Source: AC-32 sp963717475
GTDB taxonomy: Bacteria > Actinomycetota > Thermoleophilia > Gaiellales > Gaiellaceae
Assembly (NCBI GenBank): GCA_963717475.1
Contig: OY970337.1
Location: 1,240,001 to 1,304,000 of the forward strand
Length of the DNA stretch: 64,000 bases
Direction of reading: 5' to 3'
The position numbers and the translations under genes are program-made. Numbering within the stretch: position 1 is the stretch's first letter; the number at the start of each line of letters is the position of its first letter. The notes beneath the pieces were generated by a model that ran no database searches, was not told where the DNA came from, and worked only from the letters and a program-made list of their open reading frames with translations. Shown piece after piece: positions 43,576 through 52,149 of the stretch.

Positions 43576-43959
43576 GTGCTTCTCCCTCTATGTTCGATGC
43601 CCCCGAACCGGGCCGGGGCGCGCAGCCTATTGCACGGGGCCGGGCCGCGAGTTGAACGCCAAAAGGAGTAGGCTGGTTGGACTGGCCCTGCTGCCAGAAC
43701 CCCGGCCGAAAGCCCGAAGGCCGCCAACGTGCATCGACGCGCGAGGCGACGAGCCCAGGCGAACAGGATTCGACTGTAGGGCCAGAACCCTTCGGGCGTA
43801 AGCGCCCAAGGCCGTGCCGGCCCCAAGCAGCCACGAAGGCGCATGACCCTCGTTCGGCTTTCCGTTCGGGTTCCCGGGCCAAAGTTCCGGCTTAACCCTG
43901 AACACCGCGGCAAGGGGCGATCGAGGCTGACCCGATCGCTCACGCTACGCGGTCGGCGT
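43576..43959. other. Gap of 384 bases without a supported gene
   Basis: Several open frames overlap here on both strands, but none has a convincing start, domain or amino acid composition. I see no tRNA, repeat or clear terminator. It may be remnant DNA flanking the TIR-like effector gene. Confidence 0.4.
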
Positions 43960-44877
43960 TCAGAATGCGTTCGCCGCCGACTTCCACTCGCTGAGGCGCT
44001 GCCCGATGAGCTGCGCCCGATCCTCCTCGCTCCCGCCGTCAAGCACCTGGAGGTCTGAGGGGTCGGCTCGAAGGTACACGCCGGCGGTTCGGGCATTCAG
44101 TTCGGGGTCGCGATCCGAACGTGTCGTCCAGTACCCGGTGGCGCGATCGACGGTCTCCAGCCTGATCTCGCCGGTGCCCTCGAGCTCCGGAGCATTCGGG
44201 TGCCGAGGGCGCTCGCCCTTCCAGAAGTAGAAGATGCCGGCCGGATCCCTGCGCTCCTTCGCAGCCTCGCTCCAGTAGCGGGACGAGAGAGTGCCGTCCT
44301 CCTGCCAGGCCCGGCCGGTCACGTTCAGGCCACCGTCGCGGTCCCGCGAGATGCGCAGGAGGCTCACCGCCGACGGTTCTTCCTCGCTCCGCATGGTGAG
44401 CGAGAGCTGCCACCAGAGCCCCTCAACCGGGCCGCGACGACCCTCGGTCTCGATCGCCTTGCGGAGCTTCTGGTTGATCGCGCGAACCTCCGCCGGGCCG
44501 GTGGCCGGGTCGTAGCGGACGGAGGTCAGCCCGAGCAGGTCGCTAGGCAGCTTCGAACCGTTCGCGTGGAGGATGAACGTGCGCCGGATGCCGAGCGCAC
44601 CGCCGAACAGCCCGGCCTCGAACACCACGTTGTCGCGCGGCGACGCCTCGCCGGACTCGGACGCATCCGTCGTCGTCCAGTCGTCCTGGGCGAACACGAA
44701 CGCGGCGAAATCGACCTCCTGAGAGAGTTCGACGAGCCGGTCGAGGGTGGACCGACCCGGGTTGAAGGTGGTCGTCCACGACTCGACGTCAGCGATGTCC
44801 TCGAGCCCGCGGGTGATCGCCTGGAGCAGTTTGGCCTGCTTGCCCGACGACCCGAGGAAGATGCGCGGCTTGTTCAT
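43960..44877 (-). CDS. TIR-like domain protein related to CBASS/Pycsar effector Cap12
   Basis: 305 residues. Residues 1-~140 fit the TIR-like fold of the CD-NTase-associated protein 12/Pycsar effector family: KPRIFLGSSGKQAKLLQAI, VESWTTTFNPGRSTLDRLVE, VDFAAFVFAQDDW and SPRDNVVFEAGLFGGALGIRRTF, with the putative catalytic Glu in FEAGLFGG. Such domains bind nucleotides and can destroy NAD+. The C-terminal ~160 residues (LWWQLSLTMRSEEEP, GIFYFWKGERPRHPN, GTGEIRLETVDRATGYW) are a separate domain I do not recognise, possibly the sensor. No cyclase gene is adjacent. It starts at ATG 44877, just beside the tRNA-derived repeat. Confidence 0.82.
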   Translation of the reverse strand: MNKPRIFLGSSGKQAKLLQAITRGLEDIADVESWTTTFNPGRSTLDRLVELSQEVDFAAFVFAQDDWTTTDASESGEASPRDNVVFEAGLFGGALGIRRTFILHANGSKLPSDLLGLTSVRYDPATGPAEVRAINQKLRKAIETEGRRGPVEGLWWQLSLTMRSEEEPSAVSLLRISRDRDGGLNVTGRAWQEDGTLSSRYWSEAAKERRDPAGIFYFWKGERPRHPNAPELEGTGEIRLETVDRATGYWTTRSDRDPELNARTAGVYLRADPSDLQVLDGGSEEDRAQLIGQRLSEWKSAANAF

Positions 44878-44966
44878 GCGCGATTCATGATGACGGACAT
44901 GGCGCACACGCTACGACGTGGGCCGCGGGCCGGACCTGAAAGCCGCTCTAAGCACCCGCCTACAAA

Positions 44967-44990
44967 GAAGGCCCCGTTTCCGGGGCCTTC
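44967..44990 (-). terminator. tRNA-type terminator belonging to the displaced tRNA 3' end
   Basis: GAAGGCCCCG / CGGGGCCTTC, a perfect ten-pair stem with a four-base loop. Read on the minus strand it is followed by TTTGT. It abuts the 47-bp tRNA repeat in the same way as the terminator behind the intact tRNA gene. Confidence 0.7.
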
Positions 44991-45037
44991 CAGTAGCGGG
45001 GGCAGGATTTGAACCTGCGACCTCCGGGTTATGAGCC
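44991..45037 (-). repeat. Distal 47-bp direct repeat: 3' half of initiator tRNA (candidate att site)
   Basis: Identical over 47 bases to 49886-49932, the 3' half (anticodon stem-loop to acceptor) of the intact initiator tRNA gene. Homology ends abruptly at 45038. This is what remains at the far end when an element integrates into a tRNA 3' end. Confidence 0.75.
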
Positions 45038-45195
45038 GCCTCGAATAGGTACACGCGTTCCGCCGTATTCCGCCTAAACGCAGGTTTCGAGCCGGTTTTC
45101 GGCGGCGGCCGTGCATTTGGGCGGAACACGGTGACATCGCTGCAGAAGCCCGACGCTTGCAAAACGCTTGCAACCGCAGTCGATTTCGAACGCTC

Positions 45196-45238
45196 GATGG
45201 TAAGGAGGGGGTCTCCGGTTCGAGTCCGGAAGAGGGCT
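45196..45238 (+). pseudogene. 3' fragment of tRNA-Thr(GGT)
   Basis: From the anticodon loop onward: ATGGTAA (anticodon GGT), GGAG, variable GGGGTC, T-arm TCCGG-TTCGAGT-CCGGA, acceptor AGAGGGC. The 5' half is absent. Its start at the anticodon loop, like the initiator tRNA fragment, suggests a second att-type remnant. Confidence 0.65.
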
Positions 45239-45486
45239 TAATACCTGCAAATCAACTACTTCTGTTTCTCTGGGCAGACGCGGTATTTGTGAGCTGTATG
45301 GAGAGGGTCACTCTGGGTCCCGAATTGCATGACCTCTGCATGCGTGGGAGTGCGCGGAGGTACTCAAGGGGAACGCTGAGGGAACACGCTGTGCCACGCA
45401 CGTCCTCCACGTGCGGCTATCGCGGCACGAGCCAGCGCGACCCGCGTGGTCGTTTCTCTGACTCCACAGTCCGTCCGGAGAGACGC

Positions 45487-45512
45487 AAGAGGCGCCGTTT
45501 CCGGCGCCTCTT
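45487..45512 (-). terminator. Terminator downstream of the PD40 operon
   Basis: AAGAGGCGCC / GGCGCCTCTT, a perfect ten-pair stem with loop GTTTCC, 25 bases past the stop of the PD40 gene. The loop resembles those of the two tRNA terminators in this region. Confidence 0.7.
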
Positions 45513-45536
45513 ACTGAGATCCGTCGGCCTAAGGAC

Positions 45537-46433
45537 TCACCCGGTCCGCGCGCGTATCGCGACGTACAGGTCCAGGTTTCCCTCGCTACCGCTGCGGTTG
45601 GAGCCGAAGTACAGGTGGGTCCCGTCCCAGGAGAGGGACGCACGGAGGTCGTTCGCGGAGCTGTTCACGTCGCAGCCGATGTCCGTCGGCGTCGTCCACG
45701 GGTCGCTCGTGCTCACCCGCGTGGACGTCCAGAGGTCGGCGCCGCCGCACCCGCCGGCCCGGGTCGAGTCGAAGAAGACCTCGAGCCCGTCGCGCCGCAG
45801 GTTCGGCCGCGCGTCGCTCGCGGACGAGCTGAGCCCCGGCGCAAGGACGGGCTCGCCGATCGAGCCGTCCTCGGCGATTGGAGCGACGTAGATCTTCGAA
45901 GTGCCGCTCCTGGTGCTGGAGAAGTAGAGCTCGTCGCCGACGATGAAGGGGCTCGCCTCGTCGGCGGCGCTGTTCACGTCGCAGCCGAGGTTCACCGGCT
46001 GCGCCCACCCGTGAAGCGGGTGCCAGCGGGTCGCGTAGATGTCCGAGCCGCCACAGCCACCCGCTCGTGTGCTGACGAACAGGAGGCCGTGCCCGTCGCG
46101 CCGTGGCGTGGGGCAGAACTCGTCACCGCTCGTGTTGATCGGTGCCCCGGCATTCACCGGCGCACCCCATGGGTCTTCGACGCTCGCCCGCGCCGAGATG
46201 TAGATGTCGAGCCCACCGTAGCCGCCTGCCCGGTTCGAGGCGAAGAAGAGGCGGAGCCCGTCGCGCGAGATCGATGGGCACCCCTCGAGTGCCGCGGTGT
46301 TGAGGTTGTCGTCGCCGCCGACGGTCTCAAGGTTCTGCGCCGGCTGCCACGGACCGAAGTTCATGGCGTTCGCAACGGCTGCGACCGTCGCGGCGACCGC
46401 CACAGCAAGCATGAGTGCGAGCTTGTAGTTCAT
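45537..46433 (-). CDS. Exported PD40/TolB-like beta-propeller protein
   Basis: 298 residues. A signal peptide (LALMLAVAVAATVAAVANA) is followed by about five repeats of the PD40 type: LRLFFASNRAGGYGGLDIYI, GLLFVSTRAGGCGGSDIYAT, DELYFSSTRSGTSKIYVA, VFFDSTRAGGCGGADLWTS, HLYFGSNRSGSEGNLDLYVA. Such propellers bind peptides or glycans outside the cytoplasm. ATG 46433 has GGGAGGGAGATTGAAG upstream. It is the last gene of a three-gene set with a DUF4242 protein and a 33-residue peptide. Confidence 0.88.
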   Translation of the reverse strand: MNYKLALMLAVAVAATVAAVANAMNFGPWQPAQNLETVGGDDNLNTAALEGCPSISRDGLRLFFASNRAGGYGGLDIYISARASVEDPWGAPVNAGAPINTSGDEFCPTPRRDGHGLLFVSTRAGGCGGSDIYATRWHPLHGWAQPVNLGCDVNSAADEASPFIVGDELYFSSTRSGTSKIYVAPIAEDGSIGEPVLAPGLSSSASDARPNLRRDGLEVFFDSTRAGGCGGADLWTSTRVSTSDPWTTPTDIGCDVNSSANDLRASLSWDGTHLYFGSNRSGSEGNLDLYVAIRARTG

Positions 46434-46435
46434 CT

Positions 46436-46537
46436 TCAATCTCCCTCCCCAGTTGCCTCGACGGGCGCGGTTCCGGCCACAACCGCCGCGGCGATGCCAA
46501 GGGCCCCGAACATCATCCACCTCTTCTTCCTGTTCAT
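46436..46537 (-). CDS. 33-residue hydrophobic/signal-like micropeptide
   Basis: Open frame from ATG 46537: MNRKKRWMMFGALGIAAAVV then AGTAPVEATGEGD. It is preceded by AAAGGAGCTCAGAG, a strong ribosome-binding site. A basic start, a hydrophobic core and a TAPVEA end look like a signal peptide or a small secreted peptide. The ATG overlaps the DUF4242 stop (ATGA) and the stop is two bases before the PD40 ATG. It may be a genuine exported peptide or a translational link. Confidence 0.6.
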   Translation of the reverse strand: MNRKKRWMMFGALGIAAAVVAGTAPVEATGEGD

Positions 46538-46881
46538 CTCTGAGCTCCTTTCTTCTCACGACTTGGGGGCGGTTTCGCCTCCGCGATCCAATCCGCGGGG
46601 CTGCGATTTATGGACAACCAGCTGCGTCCTGTTCGGTGTTCCTCGGCCTCGACGATGCGTTCGTAGCGGAGCTTTGCCCGCCGCGCGAGTTCGGCGACAA
46701 GGTCCTCCGAGGCTGCTTCGAAGAAGTGGAAGCAGGTTTCGTCGGCTCGGACGAGCACCGATCGCAGATAGCGGACCGCGTGGCCTTCGCTGCTCATCGC
46801 CTCGGCGGCTGCGCGCGCTCGATCTTCCAGATCGGCCAAGTCTCCGCCAGCGACGTACGCCTCGATCAGGTACGTGGTCAC
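46534..46881 (-). CDS. DUF4242 domain protein
   Basis: 115 residues from GTG 46881. The family core is clear: TTYLIEAYVAGGDLADLEDR, AVRYLRSVLVRADETCFHFF and AELARRAKLRYERIVEAEEH. DUF4242 is a small ferredoxin-like/dimeric alpha-beta-barrel-type domain of unknown activity, common in actinobacteria. The C-terminal 15 residues are basic. First gene of the DUF4242-micropeptide-PD40 set; 62 bases separate it from the divergent LuxR-AAA gene, which may regulate it. Confidence 0.82.
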   Translation of the reverse strand: MTTYLIEAYVAGGDLADLEDRARAAAEAMSSEGHAVRYLRSVLVRADETCFHFFEAASEDLVAELARRAKLRYERIVEAEEHRTGRSWLSINRSPADWIAEAKPPPSREKKGAQR

Positions 46882-46943
46882 TCGCCCGAGGCTACGGCGA
46901 CCAAGGCGGTGCCGAAATGGAGGAATCCCCATAGTTTTGCCGC

Positions 46944-49838
46944 GTGCGGCCGAGCCATTCAGGCGTGTGGTTGCCGGAATCAACCGTCGAGCGTACGCTC
47001 GGGAAAAGGAGGCAACCGCTGTCGGCAGTCGGGGAACGAAGCTTCGCGCTCGAGAACGTCGTCGGCCGCGAATCGGAGCTCGTTCGGATTGGAGGCTTCT
47101 TCGATGATGAGCACGCTCCGCTCGCGCTCTGGCTCGAGGGGGCCGCGGGGATCGGGAAGACCACCTTGTGGCGCGCCGGCATCGAGCTCGGGCGCGAGCG
47201 GGAGTACCACGTACTTGCATCCCGACCGACGGCCGCAGAGACGGCCCTCTCGTTCGCCGCGTTGGGCGATCTCCTCTCGAACGACATCGCCGACGTGCTC
47301 CCCGAGCTGCCGGGGCCACAGCGGCGCGCACTCGAGGTGGCGCTCGCGCTCGCTTCGAGTGAAGGCCCGGTCGGTGAGCACGTCATCGGCTTGGCGTTCC
47401 TCTCGTCGTTGCAGCTCTTGGTGGCACGGCAACCCGTGCTTGTCGCGGTCGACGATGTGCAGTGGCTCGATCCGCCTTCGGCAGCCGTCCTGCAATTCGC
47501 CGCTAGAAGGCTCACAAACGCAGACATCAAGCTCCTTGTCGCCGCAAGGCTCGAAGAGTGGGCCCGACCGCTTCAGCTCGAGGGCGACCTCGCGCAGAAC
47601 CTGCTCCGCGTTGATGTCGGCCCGCTCTCGCTCGGGGCCCTTCACCGGCTCGTTCTTTCACGTCTCGGCGAACCGTTGTCCCGCCCGACGCTTCGCAAGG
47701 TGCACGACGCCTCCGGCGGGAACCCCTTCTACGCGCTCGAGATCGCCCGCTTCCTCTTGGAGCGTGGCTCGACCCTGCGCCCAGCCGAGGCGCCGCCGGT
47801 TCCCCGAACGCTCGAGGAGCTCGTCCGCGTACGACTCGATCGTCTCCCGGCGAGGGTCAGGCAGCTGCTCGAGGCCGTAGCGCTTCTTGCCGAGCCGACG
47901 CCCGCTGCGGTGACCGCCGTAGCCTCCCAGCAGGAGGCAGACGCGCTCGACCACGCAGTCGCCGCCGGCGTAATCGAGCTGGAAGGCGACCGCATCCATT
48001 TCACGCACCCGCTGCTGGCATCGGCGGTCGTCTCCGGGGTCGGGCCGCAACGACGCCGGCGGATCCACGCACGGTTGGTGCAGGTCGTCATCGACCCCGA
48101 GGAGCGAGCCAGGCATCTCGCGCTCGCGACCGAGGGTGCCGAGGCGGAAGTTGCCGAGTCGCTCGAGCAGGCGGCGCAGCGTGCGGCGCGGCGCGGCGCT
48201 CCCGCGGTCGCGGCCGAGCTGGCAGAGCTCTCGGCGCAACGCACGCCGACAGAGGACATTGAGGCTCGCTGGCGACGACTGATCGAGGCCGGCCTCCGCT
48301 ACGCCACGGCCGGCGATCTCCCTCACGCCCGCGCGTTACTCGAGCCGCTCACGAACGAGATCCCGCCCGGCCCGCTGCGGGCGCTAGTCCTTTTGAACCT
48401 CGCCGACTTTCGTTGGGACGACGCCGCAGCGGCAATCGGACTGGCCGAACGCGCGCTGGCGGAAGTCGGCGACGACGACTCGTCCCGCGCGCGAATCCAC
48501 ATGGTGCTCAGCTCCCGCGCCCTGGAGGCCGAAGCAGGCTCGGCTCTTGGGCATAGCCGCGCGGCGCACGCGGCTGCCGAGCGAGCCGGAGACGAGGAGT
48601 TGACCTTGCTCACTCTCGTCAATCTCGTGCACGTGGAGGTCTGCGTCGGAGAGCTGACCCCGGGCCTGCTCGACCACGCGCTCGCCCGCGCGAACACCCA
48701 CGGGGCGCTCAGCGCTCGGATTCCACACTTCGAGAGCCCGCACTTCGTTCTCGGGCTGCTCTCCTCGGCCTCAATCGCTTCGAGGAAGCCAAAGCCCTGT
48801 TTGTCCGCGCGCGCACCGACTCGCTCGAGCAGGGGGTGCCGTTTGCGGCAGCATGCGCCGACGAGTTTCTCGCCGAGGTGGAGTGCCGCCTTGGAAACTG
48901 GCATGCAGCCGCGCTGCACATCTCGGAGTGCTCTGAGCTGTACCAACAGCTCGGGACGGAGAACCAGCCACAGCAGCTGTACGTCACCGCGCTTGTCGAC
49001 GCACACCTGGGCAATGTCGACGAAGCTCGGACCGCCGCCGAGCGGGGCGCTGTGGTCGCTGCCGAGGTAGGGCAGGAATTCTGGGTGATTGCGAACCGAC
49101 GCGTGCTTGGCCTCCTCGAGCTCTCACTCGACAACCCGTCACGCGCCGTCGGGTATCTTCAGCCGCCGGCGCGTGCGCGTATCGCGAGCCTTTGGCATAT
49201 GCCGAGCAACTGCGACTTCCTGGAAACGGCGGTCGAGGCGCTCGTGGGCGTCGGCGACTTCGACGCTGCGGCTCGAACTCCTCGGCGCGTTGCAAGACCG
49301 CGCAAAAGGAATCGATAGTCCTTGGGAGCGAGCGATCCGCGCACGCTGCCGCGGGCTCATTCGCTCGGCGCAGGGCGATCACGACGGCGCCCTTGCAGCC
49401 TTCGACGAGGCATTGGAGGAGCACGAGCAACTGAATCTGCCGTTCGACAGGGGACGCACGCTGCTCGCGCTCGGCGCTCTACAACGACGGCTCAGGCAAA
49501 GGCGTACGGCGAGGGCGGCGCTCGAGGCCGCGCCGGCCGTCTTCGAGGAGCTCGGCGCTCCCCTCTGGGCAGAGAAGGCGCGCACCGAGCTGAAACGAAT
49601 AGCCGGGAGGACACCAGCAGGCGACGTGCTCACCCCAGCCGAACGGCGTGTAGCCGAGCTCGTCGCCGAAGGTCACCCCAACAAGAAGATTGCCGCGACG
49701 CTCTTCGTCACCGTCAAGACCGTCGAAGCAAACCTCACGCGCATCTACGCTAAGTTCGGCATCCACTCGCGGACCGAGCTCACGCGGCTCCTCGTCCACA
49801 AGAGTGCAGATGCGGAAAGAGGTCAAAGATCCACGTAG
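46944..49838 (+). CDS. LuxR-family AAA/STAND regulator (LAL type), with two frame breaks
   Basis: About 964 residues. Near the N-terminus FALENVVGRESELVRI leads into an ATPase domain with Walker A LEGAAGIGKTTL and Walker B VLVAVDDVQWLD. A long helical TPR-like middle follows, and a C-terminal LuxR helix-turn-helix (LTPAERRVAELVAEGHPNKK, VKTVEANLTRIYAKFGIHSR). The reading frame shifts near 48765 (to LNRFEEAKALFVRARTDSLE) and again near 49280 (to LELLGALQDRAKGIDSPWER), consistent with sequence errors. STAND regulators of this kind bind ligands through the helical part. Target genes are unknown; the divergent DUF4242 operon is a candidate. Confidence 0.85.
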
Positions 49839-49856
49839 CGTGCGAGCCGCACACGA

Positions 49857-49886
49857 GCGAGAGGCCCCGTTTCCGGCGCCTCTCGC
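49857..49886 (-). terminator. Terminator of the initiator tRNA gene
   Basis: GCGAGAGGC / GCCTCTCGC stem of nine pairs directly behind the tRNA 3' end on the minus strand. It lies about 20 bases after the stop codon of the LuxR-AAA gene and could also terminate that transcript. Confidence 0.65.
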
Positions 49887-49932
49887 AGTAGCGGGGGCAG
49901 GATTTGAACCTGCGACCTCCGGGTTATGAGCC
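49886..49932 (-). repeat. Proximal 47-bp direct repeat within the tRNA gene (candidate att site)
   Basis: Identical to 44991-45037, 4,895 bases away and in the same orientation. It covers the anticodon stem-loop to the 3' end of the intact initiator tRNA plus three flanking bases. Confidence 0.75.
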
Positions 49933-49962
49933 CGGCGAGCTACCTGACTGCTCCACCCCGCG
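49889..49962 (-). tRNA. Initiator tRNA-fMet (CAT)
   Basis: A 74-base cloverleaf: acceptor CGCGGGG / CCCCGCT with an unpaired C1-U72, anticodon stem CCGGG-CTCATAA-CCCGG with three consecutive G-C pairs next to the loop, T-arm GCAGG-TTCAAAT-CCTGC. The 1:72 mismatch and the GGG/CCC anticodon stem are the initiator hallmarks. The 3' CCA is not encoded. It acts as the integration landmark of the accessory region. Confidence 0.93.
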
Positions 49963-49998
49963 TCGCTGGCGAGATTTTAGCACCTTCGCGTTCGACGC

Positions 49999-50487
49999 TC
50001 AGTCGTCGACGATGAGGCTGGGACAGCCCCGGATCACGCCGGTCGTGTCCGCCACCCGGGCCAGGAGCAGCCGCAGCTGAGCGCGCTCGTCGGCGTCGAG
50101 GCCGGCGAAGAACTCCTCCTCGACCGACTTTGCGACCTTCTCGGCCTTCGCGAGGCGGGACTGCGCCTCCTTCGTCAGCTCGACGATGTGTCGGCGCCGG
50201 TCGTCCGGGTCGCGGCGGCGCACGATCAGGCCGTCCTCCTCGAGGTCGTTGAGGATCGCGACGAGCTTGCTCGCGTCGACGTCGATCGTCTGGCAGAGCA
50301 GCTGCTGGCTCGTCGGGTTCGCACGCACCTCGAAGAGGACGCCGAGGTGCTTCGGCGTCAGCTCGGTCGGCTTGAGCGCTTCCTTGAACCGCGCCTCCGC
50401 AAAGCGTCCGAGCTTGACGAGGAGCATCCCTGCGCTCGGGGCGAAGTGCAGGGCCGGCTTGTGGGGTTCAACCTCAGTCGTTGACAT
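49999..50487 (-). CDS. MarR-family transcriptional regulator
   Basis: 162 residues. The winged helix is in LTPKHLGVLFEVRANPTSQQ, VDASKLVAILNDLEEDGLIV and RRDPDDRRRHIVELT, with flanking dimerisation helices. It is divergent from an MFS drug exporter and separated by a 14-bp palindrome overlapping the exporter's -35 element, so it most likely represses the exporter. Its own message may be leaderless: TAGGAT lies six bases upstream of ATG 50487. Confidence 0.93.
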   Translation of the reverse strand: MSTTEVEPHKPALHFAPSAGMLLVKLGRFAEARFKEALKPTELTPKHLGVLFEVRANPTSQQLLCQTIDVDASKLVAILNDLEEDGLIVRRRDPDDRRRHIVELTKEAQSRLAKAEKVAKSVEEEFFAGLDADERAQLRLLLARVADTTGVIRGCPSLIVDD

Positions 50488-50504
50488 ACCGAAATCCTAG
50501 CAGA

Positions 50505-50543
50505 TCAAAAATATTTGACAAGCACAGATCGTTTCCGTTATAA
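50505..50543 (+). promoter_or_regulatory. Strong promoter of the MFS exporter with overlapping palindromic operator
   Basis: TTGACA (50515-50520), a 17-base spacer, then TTATAA (50538-50543), near consensus. The palindrome-like TCAAA-AATA-TTTGA (50505-50518) covers the -35 hexamer and is the natural binding site for the divergently encoded MarR protein. This gap is the most AT-rich stretch of the window. Confidence 0.75.
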
Positions 50544-50587
50544 AACTAATTGGTCGAAGCAAGAGTTTCCAGGGAGAAGGGATTTCC

Positions 50588-52058
50588 ATGGCACTACTAA
50601 GAGGCACAGCAGACCGCCGCTGGAGCGCACTCGCGGTGCTCGTGGCGGCGCAGTTCATGGTCGTGCTCGACGTGGCGATCGTGAACGTCGCACTACCGTC
50701 CATTCAGAACGACCTCCACTTCAGCGAGTCCAGCCTGCAGTGGGTGATCACTGCCTACGCGATCATGTTCGGCGGCGTACTGCTGCTCGGGCGGCCGGAT
50801 GGCCGACCTGCTCGGACGGCGAAAGCTCTTCCTCGCCGGCGTCGGGCTCTTCACCGTCAGCTCGCTGCTCGCCGGGTTCGCGTGGTCCGCCGGCTCGCTG
50901 ATCGCGTTCCGCGCGACTCAGGGGCTCGGGGGCGCATTGCTGGCGCCCGCGGCGCTGTCGATCCTGATGACGATGTTCGCGGAAGGACGCGAGCGCAACC
51001 TCGCGCTCGGGATCTGGGGCGCGGTCTCCGGAAGCGGCGCTGCCGCAGGCGTGCTCCTCGGCGGACTGCTGACGAGCTCGCTCAGCTGGTCCTGGATCTT
51101 CTTCATCAACGTCCCGGTCGGGCTCGCGCTCGTCGCGATCGCCCCGCTGCTCCTGCGCGAGAGCCGCGCCGACCTCGGTCACCGGCACTTCGACTTCGCC
51201 GGGGCTACGACCGTCACCGGCGGGCTGATGCTCCTCGTGTACGCGATGACCCGGGCCACCGAGATCGGCTGGAGCACCGGCGAGACGATCGGCCTGCTCG
51301 CCGCCTCCGCCGCTCTGATCGTCTCGTTCGTCGTGATCGAGCTGCGCTCGAAGGCTCCGCTCCTCCCCATGCGGATCTTCCGCCTGCGCACGCTCGCCGG
51401 CGCGAACGTGACTGCGTTCCTGCTCGGCACGTCGGTCTTCTCGCAGTTCTTCCTCGGCACGCTCTACATGCAGCAGGTGCTGGGCTTCTCCGCGATCCAG
51501 ACGGGAGTCGCCTACCTGCCGCTGACGCTGACGATCATCGTGCTGGCCAACGTGGCGCAGAACCTCGTGACCAGGGTCGGCGTCCGCCGCGTGATGCCCG
51601 TCGGGCTCGCGCTCGCCGCGGGGGCGCTCCTCCTGCTCACGCAGGTGCCGCCGGACGGCCACTACTTCTTCGACCTCTTCCCCGCGTTCCTGCTCACCGC
51701 GGTCGGCCTCGCCTTCACGTTCGTGCCGATGACGATCGCCGGGCTGATGGGCGTGCAGGAAGCCGACGCAGGCGTCGCCTCCGGGCTCCTCAACACGAGC
51801 CAGCAGATCGGCGGCGCGATCGGGCTTGCGGTCGCCTCGACGATCGCGACGACCTTCACCGCGCATTACGCCAGCTCGCACCCTGGCGTCCCGGCCTTCA
51901 GCGCCCCCGCGCTGACGTACGGGTTCCAGATCGCGTTCTACGTCCTCGCAGGCCTGGCGGCGCTCGCAGCCGTGCTCGCGGCGGTGATGATCGAGTCCGT
52001 GCCGTCGGAGGCCGAAGCGGTCGAGTTCGACGCGAGGCCGCTCCAGGAGGCCGCCTGA
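50588..52058 (+). CDS. MFS multidrug exporter, DHA2 (EmrB/QacA) family, with one frame break
   Basis: About 490 residues, 14 predicted helices. Motif FMVVLDVAIVNVALPSIQNDL (helix 1), then QWVITAYAIMFGGVLLLG, then after an extra base near 50800 the motif A region GRMADLLGRRKLFLAG continues in another frame. Motif C-like AAAGVLLGGLLTSSLSW follows. Removing one G from GGGCGG at ~50798 restores one frame, so a sequence error is likely. ATG 50588 has GGGAGAAGGG upstream. Proton-driven efflux of drugs, controlled by the divergent MarR protein. Confidence 0.88.
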
Positions 52059-52073
52059 TTCCTTTGCAGGCTT

Positions 52074-52110
52074 CGAGTCGCGGCTGGCCAACCTGGTCAG
52101 CCGCGACTCG
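52074..52110. terminator. Bidirectional hairpin between convergent exporter genes
   Basis: CGAGTCGCGGCTG (52074-52086) pairs perfectly over 13 positions with CAGCCGCGACTCG (52098-52110), with an 11-base loop. It lies 16 bases after the MFS stop and 40 bases before the MMPL stop. Confidence 0.65.
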
Positions 52111-52149
52111 GGCCTCGCCGCGGCCTAACGCGCCGCGGCGTCTCTTTAC

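Larger units (their letters stand above)
45038..45536. other. Gap of 499 bases: left end of putative island, no supported gene
   Basis: Holds the tRNA-Thr 3' fragment (45196-45238) and a terminator (45487-45512). Open frames here, including the ones reading NPEVAGSNPAP, are translations of tRNA sequence or random. A direct repeat of CGCTTGCAA occurs at 45153-45179. I see no integrase remnant. Confidence 0.4.

Noticed and set aside
44874..45173. Minus-strand open frames containing NPEVAGSNPAP or SQVQILPP
   Set aside because: These are the well-known spurious translations of tRNA sequence; they coincide with the tRNA-fMet fragment.
45153..45179. Integrase remnant near the left tRNA repeat
   Set aside because: The repeated CGCTTGCAA looked suggestive, but neither strand gives a tyrosine recombinase C-terminus (no R-H-R-Y pattern).
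46944..49838. LuxR-AAA gene as three separate genes
   Set aside because: The pieces align end to end as one ATPase-TPR-HTH protein, and the internal pieces have no ribosome-binding sites.
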